From contig JAFOYS010000384.1 of the NCBI GenBank assembly GCA_017391435.1, positions 1 through 7,763 of the forward strand: a stretch of 7,763 nucleotides of DNA. Direction: 5' to 3'. Positions 1 through 6,285 of the stretch are shown here, in pieces (within the stretch, counting starts at the first letter, position 1; the number at the start of each line of letters is the position of its first letter). Position numbers and translations under genes: made by a program. The notes beneath the pieces were generated by a model. That model made no database searches. It saw only the letters and a program-made list of their open reading frames with translations, and was not told the DNA's origin. This DNA comes from Alistipes sp. (lineage in GTDB: Bacteria; Bacteroidota; Bacteroidia; Bacteroidales; Rikenellaceae).

Positions 1-276
1 AATGTTAACATACCTATTCTTGGAGTTATTGAGAATATGGCGTGGTTTACACCTGCCGAACTACCAAACAACCGATACTATATCTTTGGTAATGGAGGAG
101 CTGCCCGTTATGCAGAGGCTGCGGGGGTAGAGTTACTTGGCCAAATACCTATTATTCAGGAAATTATGGAGGGTAGTGACAATGGAACACCGGCTGTAAA
201 TACTACTGCCGAGGTAGAGAAATATTATAGACAAGCAGCTGAAAAAGTTGTTGAAAAGCTGATGAAAGATTGTTAA
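1..276 (+). CDS. mrp: Mrp/ApbC/NBP35-family Fe-S cluster carrier P-loop ATPase, C-terminal 91 residues
   Basis: The frame is open from base 1 and stops with TAA at 274-276, so only the C-terminal quarter of a roughly 350-residue cytosolic protein is present; the Met at 37 is internal. The opening residues NVNIPILGVIENMAWF match the conserved strand and loop VP(I/V)LG(V/I)xENM of Mrp ATPases, followed by YYIFGNGGA and LLGQIPI, the usual tail of the fold. The family binds and transfers [4Fe-4S] clusters to apo-enzymes using ATP. The CxxC found after ENM in E. coli ApbC is absent here: the stretch reads FTPAELPNNRYYIFG, and the only Cys visible is the last residue. From family knowledge this is the usual Bacteroidota form. 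The Walker motifs lie upstream of the window. The next gene, nadA, encodes a [4Fe-4S] enzyme, but 353 bases separate them, so co-transcription is doubtful. Confidence 0.9.
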   Translation, partial: NVNIPILGVIENMAWFTPAELPNNRYYIFGNGGAARYAEAAGVELLGQIPIIQEIMEGSDNGTPAVNTTAEVEKYYRQAAEKVVEKLMKDC

Positions 277-629
277 TTAACTGTAAGTAACGGTTGATAA
301 GTTTGAGAGTTTTTGTTGGCTGTTAATAAAGAGAAAAGTTTTCAAAATTTACCAACAACTTATACCACTTTTTTCAACTGCGACTGTTGATAAAAAAGGG
401 TGTTAATATGTTGAAAAGAGAAATTAACATTTGTTGAAAACTTTACAACGCCCTCTTACTTTCAAGCAGTTATAGAGACAATAAAAATTAGTTGCTAAAA
501 GATAATAACAGCGCCGTTTCTGAAAAAAAGTTACCAACACTTTCAACAGCCTTTATTATTATTGTTGATTTATATTATTATATATTTATTTATAATTAAA
601 AAATTAAATAACTAATAAAAATAACAACT
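277..629. other. AT-rich intergenic region with a cluster of DnaA-box-like 9-mers; candidate oriC or regulatory region
   Basis: There is no credible ORF. The region is dense in variants of one 9-mer. Forward: GGTTGATAA 292, TGTTAATAA 321, TGTTGATAA 385, TGTTAATAT 401, TGTTGAAAA 409 and 432, TGTTGATTT 563, plus another TGTTGAAAA at 249 inside the mrp end. Reverse orientation: TTTTCAACT 371, CTTTCAACA 540, and the related TTACCAACA at 349 and 531. TGTTGATAA and TGTTGAAAA each differ by one base from the DnaA-box complements TGTGGATAA and TGTGGAAAA. The right side, about 550-625, is an almost pure A/T tract like a DNA unwinding element. Inference: a DnaA-binding region, possibly oriC. Against this, mrp reads toward the region and dnaA is not in view. 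The region must also hold the nadA promoter, but I found no clean TAnnTTTG box. Confidence 0.35.
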
Positions 630-1568
630 ATGGTTGAAAACTTCGCCGCGCTTGCTTCTCGCATTGCGCAACTTAAAAAAGAGAAGGATGCCGTAATTCT
701 TGCCCACTACTACACCACCCCCGAGGTGCAGGCTGTAGCAGATTTTCTCGGCGACTCGCTCGCCCTATCTGTAAAGGCAAAGGATATTGAGGCAAAGACT
801 ATCCTCTTTGCAGGAGTTCACTTTATGGCGGAGACGGCAAAGGTGCTCTCGCCAGATAAGAGAGTCCTTATTCCAAATCCAGAGGCTGGCTGCTCTCTTG
901 CTCAGTCTTGCGATGCCGAGGCTTTAGCTGCCTTTAAGGCTCAATACCCCAACCATATTGTCGTAAGCTATGTAAATACCACTGTTGGTGTTAAGGCTCT
1001 TACTGATATCTGCTGCACATCTTCAAATGCTCTGCAGGTTGTAGAGAGTATTGATCGTAACCAACCTATAATTTTTGCACCAGATAGAAATCTCGGAGGT
1101 TATATAAAGAAGCTGACCGGTAGAGATAATATGGTGTTGTGGGATGGTGCCTGCCACGTGCACGAGGAGTTTACTGTAGAGGGTATCTTGGAGTTAAAGA
1201 GACTCCATCCGCAGGCAAAGGTTGTTGTTCACCCAGAGTGTAAGGCTGCTGTTGTAGATACTGCCGACTATGTCGGCTCTACAGCAGGTATTTTGGACTA
1301 TTGTGGCAAGAGTGAGGCTGAGGAGTTTATTGTGGTTACGGAGGCTGGTATACTTGCTGAGATGCGCTCTAAATACCCAAATAAGCGCTTTATTGCAGCA
1401 CCGACAGCTGATGCTTCCTGCTCTTGTAACGAGTGTAAGTATATGAAGATGGTTACTCTTGAGAGTATCATCGCTTGCCTTGAGAATGACTCTCCAGAGA
1501 TTGTAATGGACGAAGAGACCCGCCGCTCTGCTGAGCGATCTATACTTAATATGATAAGTATCAAGTAG
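630..1568 (+). CDS. nadA: Quinolinate synthase NadA ([4Fe-4S] enzyme)
   Basis: NadA condenses iminoaspartate with dihydroxyacetone phosphate to give quinolinate in de novo NAD synthesis, in the cytosol. The 312-residue length is typical of the short form. Visible motifs: AVILAHYY near residues 21-28 (substrate-binding His/Tyr), GDSLALS 41-47, GVHFMAETAK 62-71, PEAGCSLA 84-91, YVNTT 114-118, PDRNLGGY 151-158, WDGACHVHE 171-179, HPEC 201-204, and CSCNECKYMKM 264-274. The three family cluster-ligand cysteines correspond to Cys88, Cys175 and most likely Cys269. The start ATG at 630 follows an A-rich leader without Shine-Dalgarno, as usual in Bacteroidota. The partners nadB and nadC are not in the window; the salvage gene pncB lies 3.5 kb downstream. 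A terminator hairpin starts 27 bases after the stop, so nadA is probably transcribed alone or as the last gene of its unit. Confidence 0.96.
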   Translation: MVENFAALASRIAQLKKEKDAVILAHYYTTPEVQAVADFLGDSLALSVKAKDIEAKTILFAGVHFMAETAKVLSPDKRVLIPNPEAGCSLAQSCDAEALAAFKAQYPNHIVVSYVNTTVGVKALTDICCTSSNALQVVESIDRNQPIIFAPDRNLGGYIKKLTGRDNMVLWDGACHVHEEFTVEGILELKRLHPQAKVVVHPECKAAVVDTADYVGSTAGILDYCGKSEAEEFIVVTEAGILAEMRSKYPNKRFIAAPTADASCSCNECKYMKMVTLESIIACLENDSPEIVMDEETRRSAERSILNMISIK

Positions 1569-1594
1569 ACTTTTGCAGTAGTAGAGTTAAGTAG

Positions 1595-1625
1595 AGAGAA
1601 AAAGTTTCGGCTTTTTCTCTTTTTT
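1595..1625 (+). terminator. Rho-independent terminator of nadA (repeat copy 1)
   Basis: Stem GAGAAAAAG (1596-1604) pairs with CTTTTTCTC (1611-1619) around loop TTTCGG, with one further A-T pair (1595/1620), then a run of T to 1625. The loop can close further through a U-G pair on a UUCG tetraloop. It lies directly after the nadA stop and forms the left half of a directly repeated module. Confidence 0.85.
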
Positions 1626-1668
1626 ATTTGATATTATTTTTAACTTTGAAGTGGTAAAGATGGTATTA
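1596..1668 (+). repeat. Direct repeat copy 1: terminator + promoter module
   Basis: This 73-base stretch is nearly identical to 4946-5017. The copies differ by one T insertion, A versus G at 1626/4975, and G versus T at 1663/5012; identity is broken at 1669/5018 (T versus A). The unit contains the terminator hairpin, its T tract and a TAACTTTG promoter box. Copy 1 separates nadA from the 833-residue gene; copy 2 separates the lipoprotein gene from pncB. The two copies therefore bracket a two-gene block. Confidence 0.92.
1641..1648 (+). promoter_or_regulatory. -7 box TAACTTTG of the 1668-4169 gene (repeat copy 1)
   Basis: Exact match to the Bacteroidota -7 consensus TAnnTTTG. No good -33 TTTG lies 19-21 bases upstream, where the terminator T tract is instead; a TTTG sits only 10 bases upstream. 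The box ends 19 bases before the ATG, so the predicted leader is very short, about a dozen bases. Confidence 0.6.
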
Positions 1669-4169
1669 TGAGAAAGTGTATAAAAAGCGTCTTGGTTTTG
1701 TTCTACAGTCTGCTCTGTTTTGGTTTTGCAAGTGGGCAGCAGAGGGTTGAAACGCCTGAAACAGAGACTTGGTATTGCCTTGAGAATGAGTGTTCAGTAT
1801 TGGCTCTAGTAGATATAAGTGAATATTCTGATGAGCGCTTTGAGTGGAAGAAAAGGCCTACGGTATATCAGATAAACGATGCACTATGGCGTGTGTCGGA
1901 TGATGGTTTTCTTATCAACAGAGCCTTTGGTAAGACGGTGTTAAAATTTAGTAAAGGATATGTTGTTAACTCCCGTACAAAGAGGAGTGTAATGGTTGAT
2001 AACAATGGCTATCCAACCTATTTAAGTGATACTGCTATTGAGTGGGGATATGGCAAAAAACTGAAACTCAATATGGTGCCTGTGGGAATAGAGGGTGAGA
2101 TGGTTGACGACAAGCAGAGTTTAGACAATAGGTTAGTAACTATCTGGTATTGCCTTGGCGAGGGTAAGGATGATAATATTGATCTGCCAGATGTAGATCC
2201 TTCAATGTGGTTTTGTTTTGAGAAGAGTGGTCTGATACTTACCCTTACTAATTTTAACACTAACTACGGTAATAACTATTGTTGGTCACAAAGACCGTGG
2301 GGTAGTACTCTCACCGCTTCGTTATGGAAGTTTTCAGAGGATGGATTTTTGATAAACAAGGCCGTTGGTAAAACCTGGTTGAGGTATAATAAAGATGGTA
2401 ATCTGTATGATATAAAAATTAGACAGTATATAGGAAATTACCAGGGCTCTCCAAAACATATAGACGATGCGGATAGAGACCTTGGCCACTACCGTAATGA
2501 GGTGTTCAACATCCTTCCACTTGCTACGGAAGAGGAGATTAAGACAAATCTCAACGATGTTGAAAATAGGATGAAGGTGTTGTGTTACGCCCGTGAAAAT
2601 GATGATTATGAGGATATTGACTTAAAGATTCACAACCTCAATGTGATGAATGGATATCTGGCGAAGATAGAGTATAACAACCCTACAGATATCCAGCAGA
2701 GTGGAGAGTTTGCTACTGTAGAGAGTGTTGTTCAGAGGGGTAAAAAGTCTATTGAAGCCATAGAGAGGGGAGATGATTATATAGTAGAGAATGGAACGGG
2801 AGTATCTATAGAGTTTGCAAAAGATATGCTTCAGTATGCCAATGGCTACTATAAGTTTAAGTATACTACCCGCGAGTGGGGAAAGATTCCTTGTCCTGAT
2901 GAGAGGTATGGAGAGCCGTATGAGGTTTGTATAAACGGTCCATATAGCTACTATACGGTGCAGATGAGCCCTACAAAGTGGATTATAGATGAGCAGAATC
3001 AGATACAGACAGTCTGCCGCTTTGGCGAGGGTGGACACCCTATTAAGCCTGTGTTCTATGATGATAGGCTCGCTAAATTGGGAACATATAGTAGTACTTT
3101 TGATATTTTCGGAATAGCTACACCTTGTACTGTCACCTGCTCGCGCAAGATGTACCAGACCCCACGCACAAATAAGCGCACAAGCCACGGTGGAACGGTC
3201 ACACATACGATGTATGGCACAGACGGCGACCCATTTGCCCCTTGGCGAGTGGTGCAAGATCGCCACTGGGTTATAGATGTGGGTAGTCTATCAGAGAGTG
3301 CTTGGGCGCCGGCAAATGTCCTTGCGCTGATTGCTATATACAACAACTGCGCTGACTTTATTGTACCAAAAGTGGAAAAGTATGCCTTCACGGCAGCCCT
3401 CTACAAAACCTATAATATGAGCGATACGGCAAAGCTTCGTAGTGATATGGTTGCAGCCGCACAAAAACTCGAGGCCAAAGGTGGTTATAACAACTTTACA
3501 CTGGCTATGTTCCTCTATCATATGTTGGGAGACTATCAAAATTCTGAGCGCCTCAGTGATATAGCCTTCCGCTCTTGCCAAACACCTACAGAGCTACTCT
3601 TTACACTTGAGAGGGTGCGTAATATAATTGCGCGTGACAACTATGTAGATACCTATAAGTGCCTCTTTGCGGGTCTACCACGATTTAATAAAGAGCCAGC
3701 TTTGCAGCGTAGCGCTGTCAATGCACTGTGTCCTAATGCCGAAACTACATACCTTAAGGAGTTGTGGCCACTGCGCGATAAGTTTTTCTCGGACTATACT
3801 CTCTTCTCGCAGTTTAATGAAAAACTCAAAGAGAAGTTTGTCAGATATATGGAGAGTGGTTTGGGTTCAAACTACGACCACGAGTTATATACCAAAATTG
3901 CCCAGTGTCCAGATACAAGCCTTATTAAGACAACTATTGCTCACCGCGACTATATGCTGACTTTAGAGTTGTATAAAATAAAAAAAGAGCTTGTAGATGT
4001 TGACTCTTTAGAGAAATTGCAGGCAATTGTTTCTCGTTTTGACACATTAGAAGGATGTGTAAACAGCAGTAAAATAGAACTTACAAAAGATTGCGAAAAC
4101 TTCTCATTTGAGATAGAAAAAGTCCGCGCGAGAATAGAGTATAAGGAGAATGAGTTTACTAGGAAGTAA
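1668..4169 (+). CDS. Secreted 833-residue protein of unknown function with an N-terminal internal duplication
   Basis: I do not recognise a family for this gene. Residues 1-24 look like a Sec signal peptide (KCIK, hydrophobic core, then FASGQQ; cleavage probably after Gly23), with no lipobox. Residues 35-92 and 181-238 are two copies of one module: each opens W(Y/F)C(L/F)E, contains (K/Q)RP, and ends in (A/S)LW(R/K)(V/F)S(D/E)DGFLIN(R/K)AxGKT. A fragment of the opening motif, IWYCLGEG, recurs at 159-166. The LW..DG.L.N...GK pattern recalls ricin-B-like beta-trefoil lectin repeats, but this is only a resemblance. The middle (about 320-560) has paired cysteines and PCTVTCSRK at 486-494. The C-terminus (about 560-830) looks mainly helical, ending in charged, possibly coiled-coil segments. 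The start at 1668 follows a 19-base gap from a -7 box. Periplasmic or cell-surface location is inferred. The closest downstream gene encodes a lipoprotein, with its own promoter. Confidence 0.85.
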   Translation: MRKCIKSVLVLFYSLLCFGFASGQQRVETPETETWYCLENECSVLALVDISEYSDERFEWKKRPTVYQINDALWRVSDDGFLINRAFGKTVLKFSKGYVVNSRTKRSVMVDNNGYPTYLSDTAIEWGYGKKLKLNMVPVGIEGEMVDDKQSLDNRLVTIWYCLGEGKDDNIDLPDVDPSMWFCFEKSGLILTLTNFNTNYGNNYCWSQRPWGSTLTASLWKFSEDGFLINKAVGKTWLRYNKDGNLYDIKIRQYIGNYQGSPKHIDDADRDLGHYRNEVFNILPLATEEEIKTNLNDVENRMKVLCYARENDDYEDIDLKIHNLNVMNGYLAKIEYNNPTDIQQSGEFATVESVVQRGKKSIEAIERGDDYIVENGTGVSIEFAKDMLQYANGYYKFKYTTREWGKIPCPDERYGEPYEVCINGPYSYYTVQMSPTKWIIDEQNQIQTVCRFGEGGHPIKPVFYDDRLAKLGTYSSTFDIFGIATPCTVTCSRKMYQTPRTNKRTSHGGTVTHTMYGTDGDPFAPWRVVQDRHWVIDVGSLSESAWAPANVLALIAIYNNCADFIVPKVEKYAFTAALYKTYNMSDTAKLRSDMVAAAQKLEAKGGYNNFTLAMFLYHMLGDYQNSERLSDIAFRSCQTPTELLFTLERVRNIIARDNYVDTYKCLFAGLPRFNKEPALQRSAVNALCPNAETTYLKELWPLRDKFFSDYTLFSQFNEKLKEKFVRYMESGLGSNYDHELYTKIAQCPDTSLIKTTIAHRDYMLTLELYKIKKELVDVDSLEKLQAIVSRFDTLEGCVNSSKIELTKDCENFSFEIEKVRARIEYKENEFTRK
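1770..1943 (+). repeat. Internal protein duplication, unit 1 (residues 35-92)
   Basis: Encodes the first copy of the duplicated module of the 833-residue protein, from WYCLENE to GKTVL. The closest match to unit 2 is LWRVSDDGFLINRAFGKT against LWKFSEDGFLINKAVGKT. Similarity is clear at protein level only; the DNA has diverged, so the duplication is old. Confidence 0.8.
2208..2381 (+). repeat. Internal protein duplication, unit 2 (residues 181-238)
   Basis: Second copy of the module, from WFCFEKS to GKTWL. Aligned positions shared with unit 1 include the opening Trp and Cys, an Arg-Pro pair, and the DGFLIN/GKT core. The spacing from opening Trp to the GKT core is the same in both units (residues 35 to 88-90, and 181 to 234-236). 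Confidence 0.8.
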
Positions 4170-4230
4170 AGAGTCCGCCTAAACTATTACTCAAATCTAA
4201 TAAAATAATACCTTAAACTAACAATCTGCA

Positions 4231-4261
4231 TTTGTTATTAGTAGAAGTTTTATTATATTTG
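4231..4261 (+). promoter_or_regulatory. Bacteroidota sigma-A promoter of the lipoprotein gene (TTTG-N19-TATATTTG)
   Basis: A -33 TTTG (4231-4234) and a -7 TATATTTG (4254-4261) are separated by exactly 19 bases, a full match to TTTG/N19-21/TAnnTTTG. It is the best promoter in the window. Transcription should start about 5-8 bases after 4261, giving a leader of roughly 75 bases before the ATG at 4342. The rest of the 172-base gap 4170-4341 is AT-rich, with no clear terminator after the upstream gene; only a weak AACAA/TTGTT stem overlaps this promoter. Confidence 0.8.
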
Positions 4262-4341
4262 CATAGTGTAATCACAGACTACCGTAGTATTAACTATATT
4301 CTCCTCATTATTAAACATATTTCTTACTAATTTATAATGCT

Positions 4342-4920
4342 ATGAAAAAAATATTTTTTATCTTCATTATTACTGCTTTTAGTTTGATATCTTGTAATCA
4401 ATCTAGGAGAATAGTTACAGAAGTACCAATCAAAACAGAAATTCTTGGTATAGAACTCTGTAAGGCAATACATAATGAAGATGATATAAACGATGCTTTA
4501 GCAGAGCATACGAATAAATACTTCTTTACAACCCCTCAAAAGGATGGAAATGTGGAAGTGTTTCGCTCAATACCAATAGATTTTGGTTTTAATTATGGAG
4601 GATTGTCGTGGACTTATGTTGATGTAGCAGTTAACAGTAACTCTGATGTTTATATGGTTAAATTAGTAGGGTCATATGAAAGCGAAGAAACAGCAAAGCA
4701 GCAATATGAATCAGCAGTGGCTATTTTTTCTCAGAAATATGGAAAAGGTAATAATGTTATTGAAAATAATACATTTTGGACTGATAATGTAAACTCTGTT
4801 GGTATCAGCCATTTTAAGTATAGTGCTCTGAATGGGTCAGATAGGAATTTTTGTGAACTGTATTATACCAATATTGAGTTGTCAGACAAAGTTGCAGCTG
4901 AGAATCAACCCGATATTTAA
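4342..4920 (+). CDS. Small putative lipoprotein of unknown function (192 aa)
   Basis: The N-terminus MKKIFFIFIITAFSLISC is a type II signal peptide with lipobox L-I-S-C; Cys18 would be lipidated. The residues after it (NQSRR) are not acidic, so the surface-export signal known from Bacteroidota lipoproteins is not evident and a periplasm-facing anchor is more likely (inference). The mature part reads as an alpha/beta domain with WTYVDVAVNSNSDVYMVKL, then a helix ESEETAKQQYESAVAIFSQKYGKG, consistent with a small stand-alone domain. I recognise no specific family. The gene is more AT-rich than its neighbours: four sampled 60-base lines (4501-4560, 4681-4860) average about 35% G+C, against 50% in one sampled pncB line. 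It has its own promoter, and its terminator is repeat copy 2. With the preceding gene it forms the block between nadA and pncB. Confidence 0.8.
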   Translation: MKKIFFIFIITAFSLISCNQSRRIVTEVPIKTEILGIELCKAIHNEDDINDALAEHTNKYFFTTPQKDGNVEVFRSIPIDFGFNYGGLSWTYVDVAVNSNSDVYMVKLVGSYESEETAKQQYESAVAIFSQKYGKGNNVIENNTFWTDNVNSVGISHFKYSALNGSDRNFCELYYTNIELSDKVAAENQPDI

Positions 4921-4945
4921 TGGTTAATAGTTTTATAGTACATAG

Positions 4946-4974
4946 GAGAAAAAGTTTCGGCTTTTTCTCTTTTT
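4946..4974 (+). terminator. Rho-independent terminator of the lipoprotein gene (repeat copy 2)
   Basis: The 9-bp stem GAGAAAAAG (4946-4954)/CTTTTTCTC (4961-4969) with loop TTTCGG is followed by five T. Same hairpin as at 1596-1619. Confidence 0.85.
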
Positions 4975-4989
4975 GTTTGATATTATTTT

Positions 4990-4997
4990 TAACTTTG
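4990..4997 (+). promoter_or_regulatory. -7 box TAACTTTG of pncB (repeat copy 2)
   Basis: Exact TAnnTTTG match 42 bases before the pncB ATG, giving a leader of roughly 35 bases. As in copy 1 there is no good -33 box at the standard distance, because the terminator T tract occupies it. Confidence 0.6.
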
Positions 4998-5039
4998 AAG
5001 TGGTAAAGATGTTATTAAGCAAAATAAAGAGTAAAAACT

Positions 5040-6227
5040 ATGATAATCAATTCAATACTTGAGAACGATCTATACAAGTTCTCAATGTCATACTACTACC
5101 AGGTGCACTACCCAAATGCTTGGGGAACCTTTACCTTTCACGACCGCAATAATACTCAGTACAGTGAGGAGTTTGTTGTTGCGCTTAAGGAGGAGTTAGC
5201 TACTCTTTCTTCTCTTAGTCTACGAGCAGAGGAGTTTGAGTGGGCTGTAAAGAGTATTCACTACATTCCGCAGTGCTACTGGGAGTGGCTCTGCTTTTTC
5301 CGCTTTGAGGCAGATAAGGTCAGTGTGTGGTTAGACGAGCAGAGACACCTTCATATAGAGGTGTCGGATCTTATGTACAAGGTTACATTTTACGAGATTC
5401 CTATCCTTGCTATCCTCTCAGAGTTATACCACCGCCTCAAAGGAGATGGCTATCAGACCCGCGCTGAGCTTGAGGCTGCAATGACACCTAAAATGGCAGA
5501 GAAAGTAGATATAGCCTCACGACACAACCTATACTTTGCAGATTTTGGTATGCGTCGCCGCTACAACACCCTCTCTGAGCAGGTGATGATTGAGTATATG
5601 AAGGCTAACTGTCCTACCTTTGCTGGTACTTCAACAGTCTGGTTAGCAATGAAATATGGAATCAAGCCTATAGGCACTATGGCTCACGAGTGTTTTATGT
5701 TCCAGGCCGCTGTCCACACTCCAAAGGAGGCAAACTATCAGGTTATGGAGCGTTGGGTAGATGTCTACGATGGTAATCTGGGTACGGTGCTAACAGATAC
5801 ATATACTGTTGATGCCTTCTTGCGAAACTTCTCTATGAAGCTTGCAAAACTCTACGATGGAGTGCGCCACGATAGCGGTGATCCGTTAGAGTTTGGAGAG
5901 AGAATTATCAGTAAGTATGAGTCCTATGGCATAGACCCTATGAGCAAGACTATTGTCTTTTCAGATGGACTTGATTTTCCTACTGCGGCCAAGATTAAAG
6001 AGTACTTTGCAGGTCGTATAAAGGTCACTTTTGGAATAGGAACGAACCTTACTTGTGATATTGATGGCGTAGAGCCAATGAACATTGTTATGAAGCTCAA
6101 GCAGTGCCGCATAAATCCTCGTCAGCCTATCTATGGTTGTGTAAAACTGAGCGATGTTACGGGCAAAGCTATTGGCACACCAGAGGATATAGCAAACTAC
6201 AAGTATCAACTCGGAATAGTAGAGTAG
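5040..6227 (+). CDS. pncB: Nicotinate phosphoribosyltransferase PncB
   Basis: PncB converts nicotinate and PRPP to nicotinate mononucleotide, with ATP hydrolysis, in NAD salvage (Preiss-Handler pathway), in the cytosol. At 395 residues it is full length for the PncB type (about 400). Landmarks: NDLYKFSMSYYY 9-20, the family N-terminal substrate segment; FADFGMRRR 166-174; FAGTSTVWLA 194-203; GTMAHECFMFQAA 212-224, whose His216 corresponds to the autophosphorylated His of the family; YDGVRHDSGDP 272-282, the phosphate/PRPP loop; FSDGLDF 307-313; and FGIGTNLT 331-338. The start at 5040 follows an A-rich leader without Shine-Dalgarno. Transcription probably starts in repeat copy 2, and the unit ends at a strong hairpin just after the stop. 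Functionally it pairs with nadA upstream: de novo and salvage routes to NAD on one locus. Confidence 0.96.
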   Translation: MIINSILENDLYKFSMSYYYQVHYPNAWGTFTFHDRNNTQYSEEFVVALKEELATLSSLSLRAEEFEWAVKSIHYIPQCYWEWLCFFRFEADKVSVWLDEQRHLHIEVSDLMYKVTFYEIPILAILSELYHRLKGDGYQTRAELEAAMTPKMAEKVDIASRHNLYFADFGMRRRYNTLSEQVMIEYMKANCPTFAGTSTVWLAMKYGIKPIGTMAHECFMFQAAVHTPKEANYQVMERWVDVYDGNLGTVLTDTYTVDAFLRNFSMKLAKLYDGVRHDSGDPLEFGERIISKYESYGIDPMSKTIVFSDGLDFPTAAKIKEYFAGRIKVTFGIGTNLTCDIDGVEPMNIVMKLKQCRINPRQPIYGCVKLSDVTGKAIGTPEDIANYKYQLGIVE

Positions 6228-6238
6228 AGGTGGGTATA

Positions 6239-6272
6239 AAAAATGGCCGAGAACGAACTCTCGGCCATTTTT
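6239..6272. terminator. Bidirectional terminator between convergent pncB and sua5-family genes
   Basis: A perfect 14-bp stem (6239-6252 with 6259-6272) has a 6-base loop ACGAAC. The core is ATGGCCGAGA/TCTCGGCCAT, flanked by A5 on the left and T5 on the right, so it has a U tract on either strand. It begins 11 bases after the pncB stop and ends 13 bases before the stop of the opposing gene, so it can end both transcripts. Confidence 0.92.
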
Positions 6273-6285
6273 GTATCTGTATCGG

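Larger units (their letters stand above)
4946..5017 (+). repeat. Direct repeat copy 2: terminator + promoter module
   Basis: Near-identical partner of 1596-1668, with the same hairpin, T tract, TAACTTTG box and GTGGTAAAGATG tail. It lies between the lipoprotein gene stop and pncB. High identity over non-coding DNA 3.3 kb apart means either a recent duplication or a dispersed family element. Confidence 0.92.

Noticed and set aside
272..281. Palindrome GTTAATTAAC at the mrp stop
   Set aside because: A 10-base A/T palindrome with no loop or T tract is not a terminator, and it is expected by chance in such AT-rich sequence.
1298..1564. 88-codon reverse-strand ORF opposite nadA
   Set aside because: It is antisense to the cysteine-rich C-terminus of NadA, whose frame is clearly conserved.
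1645..1660. CTTT-N8-AAAG inverted motif in the repeat, considered as a NAD-regulator operator
   Set aside because: The half-sites are only four bases and do not match an NrtR- or NiaR-type operator that I recognise; overlap with the -7 box explains the CTTTG.
2622..3266. 214-codon reverse-strand ORF
   Set aside because: It lies entirely inside the 833-residue gene, whose forward frame has a signal peptide and internal duplication. The reverse product has no recognisable pattern and no promoter or start context.
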